Below, one piece after another: positions 18,983 through 31,768 of a stretch of DNA of 64,000 nt. This DNA comes from Phaeosaccion multiseriatum. Taxonomy: Eukaryota; Ochrophyta, other classes. Position numbers and translations under genes: made by a program. The first letter of the stretch is position 1; each line of letters begins with the position of its first letter. The notes beneath the pieces were generated by a model that was given only the letters and a program-made list of their open reading frames with translations, searched no databases and was not told the DNA's origin. The stretch covers positions 1,488,001 through 1,552,000 of the forward strand of contig OZ218958.1 in NCBI GenBank assembly GCA_965112735.1, read 5' to 3'.

Positions 18983-19837
18983 CGCGGCAAGCAAAGTGGG
19001 AGAAAGGGGGGTCCTTTGTTGGGGAGAGAATGGTGGTAAGCCATTTGTGATCCGGCACACGTATGCCTAACACGTTAACTTTTTCCTCTCTCCCTCCCTC
19101 CCTCTTTCTTACAGGGTGATTTCTATTAAGTAAATATTTCTCACTCCCACCCCTTTCCTCTTACTCCCTCTCACTCGCCGCTCCCCTCTCCCCCTCTCTC
19201 CACCAACCCGAGTCCAGAGGAGGCATCTGTTTGGTTTCAGTTTCATTGTATTGGCCTCATATACGGTCCAGAGCTCACGCAAACACCGCACAAGCACACA
19301 CGCAACGTGTCCACGACGTAATTGATGAGGCTAGGTCCGGAGCATACTCTTGAAAGGAGCAAACCATTGCAGATTGTCACCCCCCCTCGCCAGCTCAACA
19401 GCCAGCAAGTCGGGTATTCGAAGGACAAACAGTCACAGAAGATGGGGGCTGAGGGTACGAAGGGGTTGAGCGGCCGTGCGAGCAATTCTCAGTTTCATCA
19501 TACTGATCTATCATCAATTGTTGAATTCAAAATTAAGTATATCCCTCCAAGGTATAACTTCCCAACTACTCAAACGTCACACAGTTCGTGTGCACAAGAC
19601 GCAAGGCGGAAAGACCAATCGTTTTAGCCCGACAACAAAAATGTTGTGAGCCAAAGCCACACCACACCGGTCAACACAACCAATCAATCAATCAATCCAT
19701 CAATCAACACGCCACCCGTCACAAAACACAAAGGCACAGCACGACGAACCCCCTCCCTGCTGTGCCGATTCCTACTCCTCGCTCTCCTCGCTCTCCTCAC
19801 CCCCTTGAGAAGGAAACCAGAGAGAATCAGGATCCAA
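18983..19837. other. Spacer upstream of COX16
   Basis: No gene found. It contains pyrimidine-rich stretches and a short CAAT repeat near 19680-19700. It includes the COX16 promoter region and the 3' flank of the Cys-rich gene. Confidence 0.45.
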
Positions 19838-21357
19838 TCAGAAGCGGCATGGAATGTTGCCGTACACTCCGAATCCACAGAATCTACACGACAGCTCTCC
19901 GTTCACGTTGCAGCCCAAATCGCCGCGTGTGCATGACTCATCCGTAAAGCAAGTTTCCTTGGTACCGTCGTCCAGCACCCCTGTGCACTGACACCCGCCC
20001 CCCCCGTTCGACGGGTCGTCATCAATCCCTTGTGGGCAAGGAATGTCTCTGTAGATGGTGTCAAACCTACCCGTCTCCTCCGGCAGCGTACAGAAGCGGC
20101 ACGTGGGCATGCCCATCACGTTGCACCCCAGCGACACGTATGGGAGGTCGCAAGAGGGGTCGTTGAAGCAGCGGATGCTTGCTCCCTGCGGGTCCACGCC
20201 GCGACACGTACACTCCCCTCCTCCTCCTCCTCCTCCTCCTGGTGACGTGGTTTCCGTCGTCGTTTCCGTCGTCGTGTCGGTCGGCGCTGCTGTCGGCGCT
20301 TCGGTCGGCGCTCCAGTCGACGGTTCCGTGGATGGATCAGTCGGTGAATCAGTTGGTGCATCAGTTGGCTCGCCGGTGCCAACGCTGGGCCTACACTCAG
20401 CAGTCACCATGTCCGCTGCAACAGTCCTGCTCTCTACATCTTCAAACACCCCCGCAGAGCGCGCCACTGGTGTCCCATCAAAGTCAACCACCCAGCCCCC
20501 CTCGCCGTGGCTACAGCACACGCCATCGTAGGCAGAGTCGAAAAACTCAAAGGTGTAGGCATATGTCTCCACCTCTGTCGAACGATTCAAGCAAGCGGTA
20601 AAGTTGTACGTGGTGTCCGGTGCCAAGGCACCAAACGTAACGGGCACGTCGAAGGCGCTGGCGTTGGTGGGGAAGGTGCGAAGACTCTGCGTGGGTTTGT
20701 CAGACTCCTCGTTCCGACGATCAGCACGAGCCGCGGCAATGGCGGCCGCGCTGCTGTCTCGGACCTGATCAAAGGCCAGGATCGTGGAGACTGTGGAAGC
20801 GTTGGTGGCCCGGTCAACCTTCTCCTCAGAGACGAGGAAAGACGTTTCAACGGGGAAGTTATCGGTGGTGAAAGAGATGGTGGCCAGGTGCTCGTCGCAT
20901 GGACAGGAGTCTATCAAGTCGTACACCGGGCACATCTCCTCCTTGTCGTCGCTGCGCGGGGGGGAGGAAGGAAGGAAGGAAGGAAGGAGAGACGTGAGAC
21001 ATGTACAATGATAATGATAATAATAATATAATGAAATGATAATACAATGGTGTACGGTTGGGGCATGGTGGGTCAAACGTGCCGACGATCGATAAGGGGG
21101 TGTAACAAAAGAAACGACATTCCGGAAAGATAAAGGGTCCTTGCAGGTGGGTGGACAGCTCATTCTTTGATCGTTCGTATGTGTGGTGGGTGACATTACT
21201 TTGGGCTTACCAGCAATTCTCTTCTTCCACACACTGGTTGTAGCTGGCCATGGGAGGAGGAGGAGCAAAGGGCCGACAGACGGGACGAGGGGAAGGGAAG
21301 AAGACGGCAACAGATGGGTGAGCGCGGGGCCAGTAAGACAAGCCTCTCTCTCTCTCT

Positions 21358-21389
<32 letters not shown>

Positions 21390-24300
21390 GGAAGCTGCCC
21401 CAACAGCAGGCCCGCACGATGGGTCTAGACGGCGCGTCCACCACATGGAGATTGACAGAATTGCACTCCTTGGGCACTGTCTCTCTTCCTCTCCCTCTTG
21501 CACATAATTCGAGTCTATGTCTCTCACTCCCTCTCTTTCTCACCAGCTGCAATAGTCGAAGGTATTCTCGCTGGTGGCGAACAGCACATTGGTGTTGCAG
21601 GCTCCGCTGCAGCTCAAGTCAGCATTGAAGGTCACCTGCACCTCCTCATCAACAAAATCCGCACACACTTCCTCGTAGTCATCACTGAGAGTCATGGACA
21701 GCGAGCAGCAGCCGCAGCAGCAGCAGCAGTAGCAGTTGACGGTTTCAGCAGCAGGACGAGCAGGAGGACAGGAAGGGCTAGTGAGTGAAACATTCAGAGA
21801 AGAACTGGGCATGAAGAGAATAACTGGATATGAAGGAGGGAAATCAACGAGCCGTATGCAATCTCTATCCTCTCCTCTTCTGTCCCGCTTCCATGAACCA
21901 TGACCCCATACATGCACAAAACCATGCATAAAACTGCACCATTAATTAACTCTTGCTCTTGCCATTGCTTACCAACAGGCGTCTCCGATACACCCGTCGT
22001 AGCTGTCCAGGGGCACACACAAAGGGACAAGCAAGGAGGGGTGCTGTTGTCAATCGTGTTCGATGTGAGTTATTTGCGCACGCGAGTGTGTGGGGGGCTG
22101 GTGGGGCGCAGTAGGGAAGGAGAGGAGGCGTCACGATGCCGATGACGGTGGTGATGGCATGGCTGTGAGGGAGGTGGGCAGTTTCCAAGTGGTGATGACA
22201 TGGCTGTGAGGGAGGGTGAGCAGTTTCCAAGTGCGTCGGCGGCCATGGCCTTCATCTGCCGCTCGCTCTGTCCGTCAGTGACACTCAGTCTGTCAGTCAG
22301 TCTGTCAGTCAGTCCGTCAGTCAGTCCACTCCCTCACTCACCAGAAGCAGTAGTCTAAGTTGGTGGGGTCTGCAGTGAGTCCCGTGGCGCAGCTGTCTTT
22401 GCAAGTGAGGGTCGTGTTGGCCGATGCAAACTCGCAATAGTCTAGCACGTCGTCACTGGGGGAGGAGGGAGGGATGGCAGTGGATGGATGGGGTTACAGA
22501 ATATGAGGCCAGAGCGGGTACGTTATACCTCTGGCGCAGTGTCGCGCATGCAAATTCACCACCCACTCCCACCCACAGGACTGCGTGTACGTGCATGCAT
22601 GCAATATGAGTTTCACCCACCAGCACGCAAAAGCAGAACTAGCGTAGCCGAGAGCGGGATTCAGCGCGGGGTCACACAGTTCCTCACTGCTCCGCAGGAG
22701 GAAGGGGAGGAGGAGCAGGAGTAGGAAGAGGGGAAGGAGGAGGAAGGGGGGGAGGAGTAGCAGGAGGACAAAGAGGAGAGGGGAAGGAGAGGTAAGGCGA
22801 CATGTGGAAAGTGCAAAGGCGAATCGCGCGCTATTTATGCATGACTCAAACCCGACTCGATCCAATGATAAAATGTGCAGCTGACGAGGGGGCTAGGCCC
22901 CAGGAAGAGAGAGGGAGGGAGAGAAAGACAGGCACACAGACAGAAAGACAAACGGACAGACAGGCAAGAGAGAGAAAGAGAGGGGATATAGACGGACAAT
23001 TGACAATTTTGATGTCCCTGCTCGAACGTAACGTACCAGGAGCAATATCTGTACTCGTCCGCGTTGACCACCAAAGAGGCCTCAGCGTCGCAAGTATTGG
23101 CGCAGGACAGCGAAGGGTCATATGTGCCGGTGCCGCGTACCGGATCTGTCCGAGGGGGAGGAGCGCTCCCACTGTCAGTCTCGGTAGGAGTGGAGTCGGA
23201 GGAGTCATCACCCTCCCCCTCTCTGTCCTGCCCAGGCTCAGCAGGGGGCTCGGCGAATGCTTCGCCACACTCCCCCACCAGATCGTCACTGTGTGGGAGA
23301 AAGAGGAAGAGAGGAGAGAGGGAAGGGAGGGAAGGGAGGACCGAGGGGTTATAAATGTCACATACGGAAGGGAGGGAAAGAGAGGGGCGAAGGGAAGGGG
23401 GAAGCGTGGACAAGGCCGGGTTGAGAGACGAGAGAGAGGGGAAGAAGGTGAGGGAAGGACGGAGGGAGGGAGTAGCATGTTACTATGTAAAAAGTAAATA
23501 TAATTGTGTGGTCTGTCTCTCGTCAAAGGCAAACGCTGCGACACATGCACAATCTTCCACCTTTCCCTTTCCCCTTCCCCTTCCCCTTCCCCTTCCTTCT
23601 TATCTTGTCCGGCCACAGACAGGAGTAAAAAAAAAGCAGTTGGACACTACTCACCAACAATCTTCAAACTCATGACACAGTGTGTTGCTGTCAGGGCGCG
23701 TTGCAGGGGTGGCGGAGCAAGAGAGGGGACAAACAAAGGGGTGAGGAGCGGGAGAGGCAAGTGAGACGGAGGAAGATGGAAGATTGATGATGAATCCAAC
23801 CAAGGTCGAGACAGGGGCCCCTCTTTCGTCGGTTTGTTGGGCATTCATTCCGTGGGGCTTTCCTTCCGTGGGACATTCCTTCCGTAAGGCAGTGAGTGGC
23901 ACAAGTTGGGGCCTTACAGTATATCGTCCATTCTCCCCTTTCCTGCATCATGCCTAGTGTGACTGCGCCGCCCATTGTCACTCACCACCAGCAGAACTGT
24001 ACCGCCCCTCCTCCTCCGACTTGGGAGGCCACCAACCCGTCGCACGAGTCTTTGCAAGACAGGGAGGGGGTGAAGATCATGGTGGTGGAGGGTTGGGGAC
24101 AGGAGGCGTCTTGCACCCCACAGGCGTCGCAGTAGTTGTCGCTGCGTGCGTGAGGGGGTGAGTGGCAACCGGGCAGACATGGATGGCGCGTGATGGGAGG
24201 GACGGAGTGAGGGAGGGAAGGTGCGGGTAAGACGGGAGGGGTGTTCGCCTTCAAAATGAGCTCGTCTACGCCAGGTGTAGCGTTGACCGGGCGGCAGGGG

Positions 24301-24847
24301 GGGGTGCGAGACGGACGGAAGATAGCAGGGAGGAGAGGAGAGAGGAGAGAGGGCCCAGATCTATCTGCGACTCACCAACAATCCTCGAAGAATAGACAGT
24401 TCTCGTCGCTGGCTCGAGGCAAAGCAAGAGGACAAGGGGAGAAGGAGCAGAGAAAGGGAGGGGGGGGATGAGTTGCCGTACCCAAACGACCACCGGCAAA
24501 AAAAACGGCGGCCAATCCGTCAACCCCCATTGGGATACAAGAAGCCACCAACCACACTACGCTTACCAGAAGCACCGTCCTGGCGTGCCTCGTGTGCCAA
24601 AGCCCTGCCCGCAGTCCTCTGCCGCACATTCTCCCCCTGCCTCCCCCCGCCCAAACAAAATGTCCGCGTCTGAGGTTGCTTGTGCGCGGGAGGAGGAAGA
24701 GGAGGAGACGCGCAGCAAAACTGCTACCACCGCTGCTGAAGTCACCCACAGTGGCAAGGGAAGAGCGCGCTTCACCCCCGCAAGGGGTCTGCTGCTTCTC
24801 AGGGCAGAGCAACTGACGCCTTGCGCACTTCTACCGCGGTTGCCCAT
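19838..24847 (-). CDS. Modular secreted cysteine-rich protein, 11 exons
   Basis: I assembled eleven exons on the minus strand: 24567-24847, 24378-24410, 23986-24141, 23655-23687, 23037-23288, 22621-22686, 22342-22455, 21973-22002, 21544-21684, 21211-21243 and 19838-20951 (750 aa). The N-terminus has a basic stretch, a hydrophobic core (LWVTSAAVVAVLL) and Ser/Ala-rich cleavage-like sequence, so it should be secreted. Every intron is phase 2 and splits a Cys codon (TG then C or T). Exons alternate between micro-exons of 30-66 bp (pattern C-x(3,4)-C-x(4)-C) and longer exons with a CxxxC centre and a YCxC end. The last exon carries a folded segment, a Thr/Pro/Ser linker, Gly-run and two Cys modules with CRFC cores like those at 1-1183. 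The fold is not recognised; an adhesive or cell-surface matrix role is inferred. Confidence 0.75.
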
Positions 24848-26024
24848 GGTGACCCCCCCGCGCTAAACAAGGTTGCTGCCAACAAATGGGAGGCCTCTAC
24901 TCCCACCCCCTTCTCCCAGTGCTGCTGGAGCTCCTCTCGCGCAGCGCAGCAACCCACGCAGGCGGCCCCTGTCCCCCTCGCTCTTTTCAAAGGAGCTGAG
25001 CGGCCAAGAGCCCCCAGCACCAAAACGAAGACTTTAGATTCTCCGTTTCTCCACGCTCCCACTCCAAAAGCCAAAGGTGTCCCTCAGTCTGCCCTGGGGT
25101 GCTGGTACCTCTATCCCCCCCCCCTCTCTCTCTCTCCTTCCTTGCGTGGCTTATGAGACCCTGTAATATTACAAGGTGGGGCCCTTTTATGGAAAAAGGA
25201 AAAATTCGGCGCAAAAACAATTGGTAAAAAACAGCAAAAATAAATTTTCAGTTTCAGCTTGAGAACGGGGATCCAACCGTCGGAGCGAAGAGGGCAAGCA
25301 ATCGCCGACAGACAGGACCAACTTGGCAGAGGACCGAGCGCCGAGGCAACAACGGGTACCATGGTCACATCGAACACGTTGAGTTGAGAGGCAGAGTCCA
25401 GGGGTGTGATGTATTTATGGTTTGGGCGTGCGTGCGTGCGTGCGTGCGTTCGTCTCGAGTACCCCTCTCTCTCCCCCCTTCCCTCCCTCCCAGCCGCCCC
25501 CTAGCCCCCCCCCGGCGTAGGTAAGCTGGACAAGACAAGACTGCATTCGTGCTGCCATCGTCCCGCCCCGCGACCCCGCCACTACGGTACCATCGTACCA
25601 GGCTCTGCAGCAGCCCCTGCTGCTGCTCTGCTTAGAGGTCGAGCCCTGACCCTGCTTCTTCCACTGTTTCACTCATCGGAACAACGGTCGGCGTTGCGAC
25701 ACTTGGGGCAGCTTGAATTCGATTGAATGCACCAATCGCCCGAAACCCCTCGCCCTCCTAGAGTGAACCCCCTCCCCCCAGTCCCCCAGGGGGCAAGTGT
25801 GATCATTGCTATCCTTGCTCGGGGCTCAACTTCTTCCAGAGATGGGTCATTCCGCCCGCCAGCCAACTCAGTCAGTCAGTCCGTCCGTCCGTCGGTCAGC
25901 CGTGCGCTCGGACGCCCTCTCTCTCTCTCTCACACACACACACACTCGGTCGGTCGGCTGGAACAAAGAAACTAAAACTACAACTGGTGGGTGGCGATGC
26001 GGTGGCTGGCTCATGAGGTCAAGG
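24848..26024. other. Intergenic spacer
   Basis: No gene supported on either strand. It holds the promoter side of the secreted Cys-rich gene, a palindrome CCTTGTAATATTACAGG on the minus strand near 25160, and a run of CGTG repeats near 25428. Confidence 0.45.
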
Positions 26025-26432
26025 TCAAGTGCCGAAGGTAATGTGGGGCAAGTCTCTGACCATGCTCTCTACATCGGCCTTCTCAATGCCCGCGTACTTG
26101 ATGGTCACGTTCCGCGGGCTCTTCCAACCCCTCTCCAGGCGGGTCTGTTGTGGGTGCGCGTGTGGGCAAGTCATCGAGTCATTCAGAGAGGGGCACCGAT
26201 TGGGCAAAGAGGAGTGGCAAAGAGAGAGAGAGAGAGGGGGGACGGGGGGGGGGGGCGGAGTGTGGAGAGAGAGGGAGAGAGAGGGAGAGAATAACAACGC
26301 AGGAATGATAAACGATGCGGTGAGGGGTACTACTCGGACCCACCAACTCCTTCGCCTCAAGGTACACAACGTGTCGCGCCCTACTCGACTTACCCCTCTC
26401 CTCTCTCCTCTCTCTCTCCTCTCTCCTCTCTC

Positions 26433-26487
<55 letters not shown>

Positions 26488-28724
26488 CCCTCCTTCCCGC
26501 CCTCACTCTCTCCCCTCTCCTCCCTCCCTCCGTCCGTCCCTCCCTCCTTCCCTCCCCCTCTCTTCTCTCCCCCCCTTCCCGTCCTCTCCCATTCCCTCCC
26601 GACCCCCTCTCTCTCCCCTCCCCTCCATTCCTCCCTAGCTACCTCTCTTCTCTCTCTCGCCCCCTCCCCCCCTCTCTTCTCTCTCTCTCTTCTCTCTCTC
26701 TGTGCCCTTCCTCTCACCTCCAGCAGACTCCGCACTCCGCCCTCCGTGATGGCCGCACAGCCGCACAGATCCAGCGTCTCCAGTTTGGGCAAGTTGCCCT
26801 GCATCCACCGCAGCGATTCGTCCGTTACATGCCGGCACCAATGCAGCCTAAGCAGGACCAAGACACGGTTGTACTTGGCTAGCAGCAGCAGCAGAGCGCT
26901 CTCACTCACAAATAGGTATCCTGCGAGGGGTTTTGTACCGAGGGAAGGAGGAGGAGGAGGAGGAGGAGGAGGAGGAGGAGGGAGGGGGAGGAGGAGGAGG
27001 AGGAGGAGGAGGAGGAGGGAAGGGAGGGGGAGGAGGGGTGAGAAGGTAGGGGTGCTCCTCTATCATCCTTCTTCATGAGCACGGTAGACGCACACGACGC
27101 AGTGCCTATGATTGGGGCCGTTTACATACGTCGTCAGAGGACTTGACTTGGACTCACTGCAAGCCCACTCCCCCCCCCTATGCCCCATTCACTCGACTCA
27201 GCAGCACGATATCTATACTTGCTTGCTTACCTAGGCCTAACTTGGATATCCTGGGGCAGTTTTGGGATATGCTAGCGCACTCCGCGTCTGCGAGACCGAG
27301 ACCAGACAAGTTGAGCTCTTCGAACCTGAGCGGTAGGAGACAAGAGAGACAGAGAGAGAGAGGGAGATGCACAGGGAGAGAGAGGGGGGCAGGAAGAGAT
27401 CCAGAGTTGGAGAGAGAGAGGGAGAAGAAAAGGAGAGAGTGGGAGAAGAGGAGAGAAGAGAGGGAGGGAAGGGGAAGGAGGGGGGCACGGAAGGAAGGAG
27501 GTGGTGGAGTGTGTTAGGCAAGAGAGAGATTCCTTCTCCCTCCACCATTCGCAAAGAGAGAGAGCCCCCATGGCGAGAGAGCCTTAGAAGCGCAGGTAGA
27601 CAGGCCGGCGACCTACCCAGGTACCCGAACGGGCCCTCCACCTCCACCCCCATCTCAAACTCAAACGTTCCTGGAGCGATTGGTGTGGGACTTGAGCAGG
27701 CGAGCCACCCCCTGTGGCGTCACGTTGTAGCAGCCACCTAGGTCCAGGGCAGTGAGGGAGTGTGTATACGAGACCAAGTGGTCCAAGGTGTCGTCTGTGA
27801 TCTTGCGGCAGTTCAGCAGCTTGAGGCTCTGGAGAGCGCTGCACGCCTGGGGGTTGGAATGGATGGGGAGATGAGCCGGGAGGGGGAGGGAGGGGGAGGG
27901 AGGGAGCGTTGAGTAGTCCTCTGCAGCCTCCTGGCATGCAACGGGGAAGGGAGGAAGGGAGGAAGGAAGGAAGAAGGAAGGAAAGCATGTGGTGCACGTC
28001 GAGCGCTTGCCTGTGTGAGAATCTTCATCGCCTCGTCTGTGATGAAAAAGCAGCCCGTCAGGTCCAAGTGTCGTAGCGCAGGACAGCGGTTGCCGAGGAC
28101 CTGAGCGATAAAATCGGGGCCGATTTTGCTCTGGGCCAGACTCAGGGAGGTAATTCCCTCGTCCAGAAAGGCGGGGGGGATGGGGAGGGTGCCAACTTTT
28201 ATTCGACCGCCATTGGTGATGACCTAATGCGAGTGATGGTTGGGTCGGGGAGGAGGGAGCGGCAGAAGGCACGGTTTACTTCAGGCACCGGGGCTGGAAG
28301 TGAGGCAGTTGCCCTCTCTTTCTGTCGTTCTCTTCCTTACCTCGTCGATGATTCGCTGTTTGATGGCCAGCGAGGTACTGCCTGGCAAGCGTTGGAACCT
28401 CCGCCGAGCGTTCTCACTATAGAAGGCCGACTGGATCTGAGGGTTTGGACGGACGGAAGGAGGAGTCAAGCGCTGTCTGCCTTACTGCATGGGGTTCGCT
28501 TCCTGCAGGGAGAGAGTAATCCGGCGGCTCCTTTGTGACAAAACCATACATAAATGGGAGAGTGATAAAGCTGTAGGACTGGTATCGGTCCACCCCTTAC
28601 AGACATCCGGCGGCTCCCTCCTCCCCCCCCCCACCTTTTCGTCGGTCATTGTGAGTTGAGGCTTCCTTCGGATAGAGTTGAGGCATAGGCTCTGAAGTGT
28701 CGTCACCTCGCGCACGAACGACAT
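26025..28724 (-). CDS. Leucine-rich repeat protein, F-box/AMN1 (cysteine-containing LRR) type
   Basis: Minus-strand exons are 28635-28724, 28341-28436, 28011-28223, 27661-27846, 27231-27325, 26718-26920 and 26025-26144. The protein shows repeated cysteine-containing LRRs: CPALRHLDLTGCFFITDEAM, LQSLKLLNCRKITDDTLDHL, LTALDLGGCYNVTPQGVARL, FEELNLSGLGLADAEC and LETLDLCGCAAITEGGVRSL. This repeat type is found in FBXL and AMN1 proteins, usually substrate receptors of SCF ubiquitin ligases. I do not see a clear F-box. Exon 3 needs a GC donor (GCAAGC at 28010-28005) to stay in phase. Exon 4 runs into TGA at 27661-27663. The next in-phase donor lies beyond that stop, so either exon 4 is a short 3' end or the junction is misread. 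Confidence 0.7.
26400..26710. repeat. CT-rich simple sequence in an LRR-gene intron
   Basis: Imperfect CTCTCTCC and CTCCCTCC repeats fill the intron, which is purine-rich on the coding strand. Confidence 0.8.
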
Positions 28725-29031
28725 CGTCCCTCACCCCAAGAGCTTTGCCAATCGATATCTCGCACTTCCCCATCCAACCTTGACAGTTGGTTCTTCAGTC
28801 GTCGCGCCCTTCTTCTCCTCTCGCGACTTTTATCGACTTTTTCCCTTTGATTATCACCTTCCTCTCGCAGCCCTTCATTATTGTTCCGAGGCCTCCTTCG
28901 CCTCTGTCCCCTCTCCTCGCTTGGCTCTCCATATCTACAGGGACGCAAGGGACGAGGACGCATTCCCTGTGGTCAGAGGAGCGCTGCAATCCTAAATCCC
29001 GTTGACCACGCACTCGGCCAAACGTTCTGTC
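28725..29031. promoter_or_regulatory. Divergent intergenic region, LRR gene / Pmp-like gene
   Basis: This 307-bp gap separates two outward-facing genes (start codons at 28724 minus and 29032 plus), so both promoters should lie here. I could not identify a clear TATA or other core element. Confidence 0.4.
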
Positions 29032-30559
29032 ATGATCGATCTGCAGCGTATGCTCGTTCTGGCGTCGATAAGCAGCCTGCTCTTCTCCTCGCCTGCGACC
29101 GGACAGGAGGAACTCACCTGTGAGACTGCTTTCGACGGCAATAGCACCACCAGCGTGACGCTGTCTGGAGACCTGGAATGCGACGTTCCCACCACCTTGG
29201 TTGTGGAGGAGGACGCAGCTGTTACCATCGACGTGAGCGAGGCATCCACCCTGGGTAACCTCCGCTTCATGGTGTTGGGCGGTGCGAGCTTGGTCTTTGA
29301 GAATGAAGGCAGCGAAGTGGAGATGGAGAATAGTTTTTCGGGCTTCCGAGAGCCGGGTGGCGCCATCTCCAACTTTGGCTCAGTGGTGTTTAAGGGAGAT
29401 GCCGCCTTCAGGGGGAATACCGCAGGCACCTTTGGTGGGGCCATTCACATCTTCGCTGGGGGAGAGGTTGTGTTTGAAGGAAAAACAGCCTTCGAGGAGA
29501 ACTTTAGCGAAGCGGATCAGAACGGAGGAGCCGTTTACTGCGAGGGCAGCATCACCTTCATGGACGACGCTGTGTTTATCGACAATGTTGCGCCTGGACT
29601 AGGCTCGGGTGGCGCAGTCTACAACTTTGGAGAAGGGCAGGTGACTTTCGAGAGCAACACCAATTTCGTGGACAATGTGGCCCCTCGCGCGGGTGGAGCC
29701 GTCTTCACACAGGGCCAAAACGCGTCCGTGAGCTTTGGCGGAGATGCCACATTCATCGGAAACCAAGCGGCGCAGACCGACGTGGACCTCGAGGAAGACG
29801 GCAATGGTGGCGCTCTGTACATGGACAATGGCGTCGTGAGCTTTGCTGCGGCTGCGACCTTCCACAACAACACAGCGGTGAGGAGAGAGTTGGTTATTCG
29901 AAGTTCTCGCCGTTCCTTGCCCTTGTACCTAAACGAACTGCCTACACCCCTACCCACCTCTTGCCCTCCCTCCCTCCCTCCCTCCCTCCCTCCCTCCCTT
30001 CCTTCCTTCCTTCCTTCCTTCCTTCCTTCCTTCCTTCCTTCCTTCCTTCCTTCCTTCCTTCCTTCCTTCCTTCCTTCCTTCCTTCCTTCCTTCCTTCCTC
30101 TATACGAACAACGACGCCACTCCCTCTCTTGTCACTCTGTGCCGATACGCCTCTACCCTCATCGCCGTCGCCCCTTGCCCGGTCGTTGGTCGTTCAGGCG
30201 GTGAGTCACTGAGGGGAGAGTGTTTGTCACACAGCGCGCGCGCCTCACTTCCCCAGGCCTATGCGATACGCCTGCCTGCCGGCATGCCCATGTGCCTGCC
30301 CACTGCTGCGGCGCTACTCCGGGGGTGTCACTCACTCGTATCGTTCCTTCCTTCTTCCTTGCTTGGTTGCTGCCCCGCCCCTCTTGAATGCTTACTTGTT
30401 TGCGTCGTCCCTCTTGACTCCAATCCTCGCTCCATCTGGCGACCCATGGCGACCCAACTTCAGAACGTGAGTGCGTCTCTTCCCACCACAGTGACTTGTT
30501 TAGCGTGTGTCTCTCCTCTGTCCTCTCCTTGCCTCCCTCCGTCCCACTCTTCCTCTTTC

Positions 30560-30595
<36 letters not shown>

Positions 30596-30609
30596 ACTCT
30601 TCCTCTTTC

Positions 30610-30652
<43 letters not shown>

Positions 30653-31736
30653 CTGTCTCAATATGTATATGATCTTCAACACTGCTGTCCTATTCCTCCT
30701 GACGCGCCGCTCTTTTGCCTTGGAAGGTGGTGGTACCTCCTTGTTTTGCAAAGCCTTTTGACTGTGACCACTGCATACCATATTTCCGCACTCACTCACT
30801 CACTCACTCACTCACTCACTCACTCATTCACCCTCCCTCCCTCCGTTCCCACGACCACTCCTCCCTCCCTTTGGGCCGAAACGGTCGCCGATTGGCATGT
30901 TTCCCCCTCTCTCCTTTGTTGTCGGGCTTCTCGTGTTTGGGCTTGACCTCTCTTCGTCAGGCGGTGAGTGAGGAGTGTGAGGTGGAAGCCTCGGGATATA
31001 CCGCAGTGCTGGAGAGGGGGGGCTGGGTTGGGTCATGAAAATTTGGGTTAGACATTCCCTCCCTCGCTTGCCTTTACCCCTAAACCGCTCAATCCCTTTC
31101 TTGCCTCACCCACTCACTCACTCACTCACTCACTCACACTCCCTCCCTCCCCCCCCCCCACCCCTCTCTCTAGGGCGGAGGCTTTGCCGCGAGCGATGGA
31201 AGTGTCGTGACTTTCGACGGAGAGGCCTCATTTTCCGGAAACGAAGCCACCGCAAGGGTAAGCAAGACGGTGTGCCCCATGTGTGCGATGGTGTGATGAG
31301 TGAGCAGTGGCGTTGTGAATGAGCTGGGGTGTGATGAGTGAGCTGTGTTGTATTGAGTCAGCTGTGATGAATAAGCTGCTGTTGTCATGAGTCAGCTGTG
31401 GTGAATACGCTGTGTTGTAATGAGTCAGCTGTGATGACTAAGGTGTGATAAATAAGCTGTGATGAATGAGCTGTGGTGTGGTCAGTACGCTGTGGTGTGA
31501 TGAGTATGCTGTGGTGTAATCAGTGAGCTGTGATGAGTCAGCGGTGGTGTAATGAGCGAGGTGTGATTCCCACGGTCTTGGCGCTGTAGGCCACGTTGCT
31601 GCTGCGTTGCCTCACTGGTTCTCTTCTCACCACGCCTCCGTCGTGCTGCACCGCCTGCTCTTACCCTCCCCATACGCGCGCACGTGTGTGCATGTGTGAC
31701 TCTCCATCTTTCTGTGTGTTTGTGTCTGTGTCCATT

Positions 31737-31768
<32 letters not shown>

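Noticed and set aside
24821-25156. Plus-strand reading opposite the first exon of the secreted Cys-rich gene.
   Set aside because: It overlaps a signal-peptide exon on the other strand and has no coding features of its own.
25160-25180. TAATATTAC within a short palindrome, identical to the geminivirus/rolling-circle origin nonanucleotide.
   Set aside because: A nine-base AT palindrome is expected by chance; there is no Rep-like gene or iteron around it.
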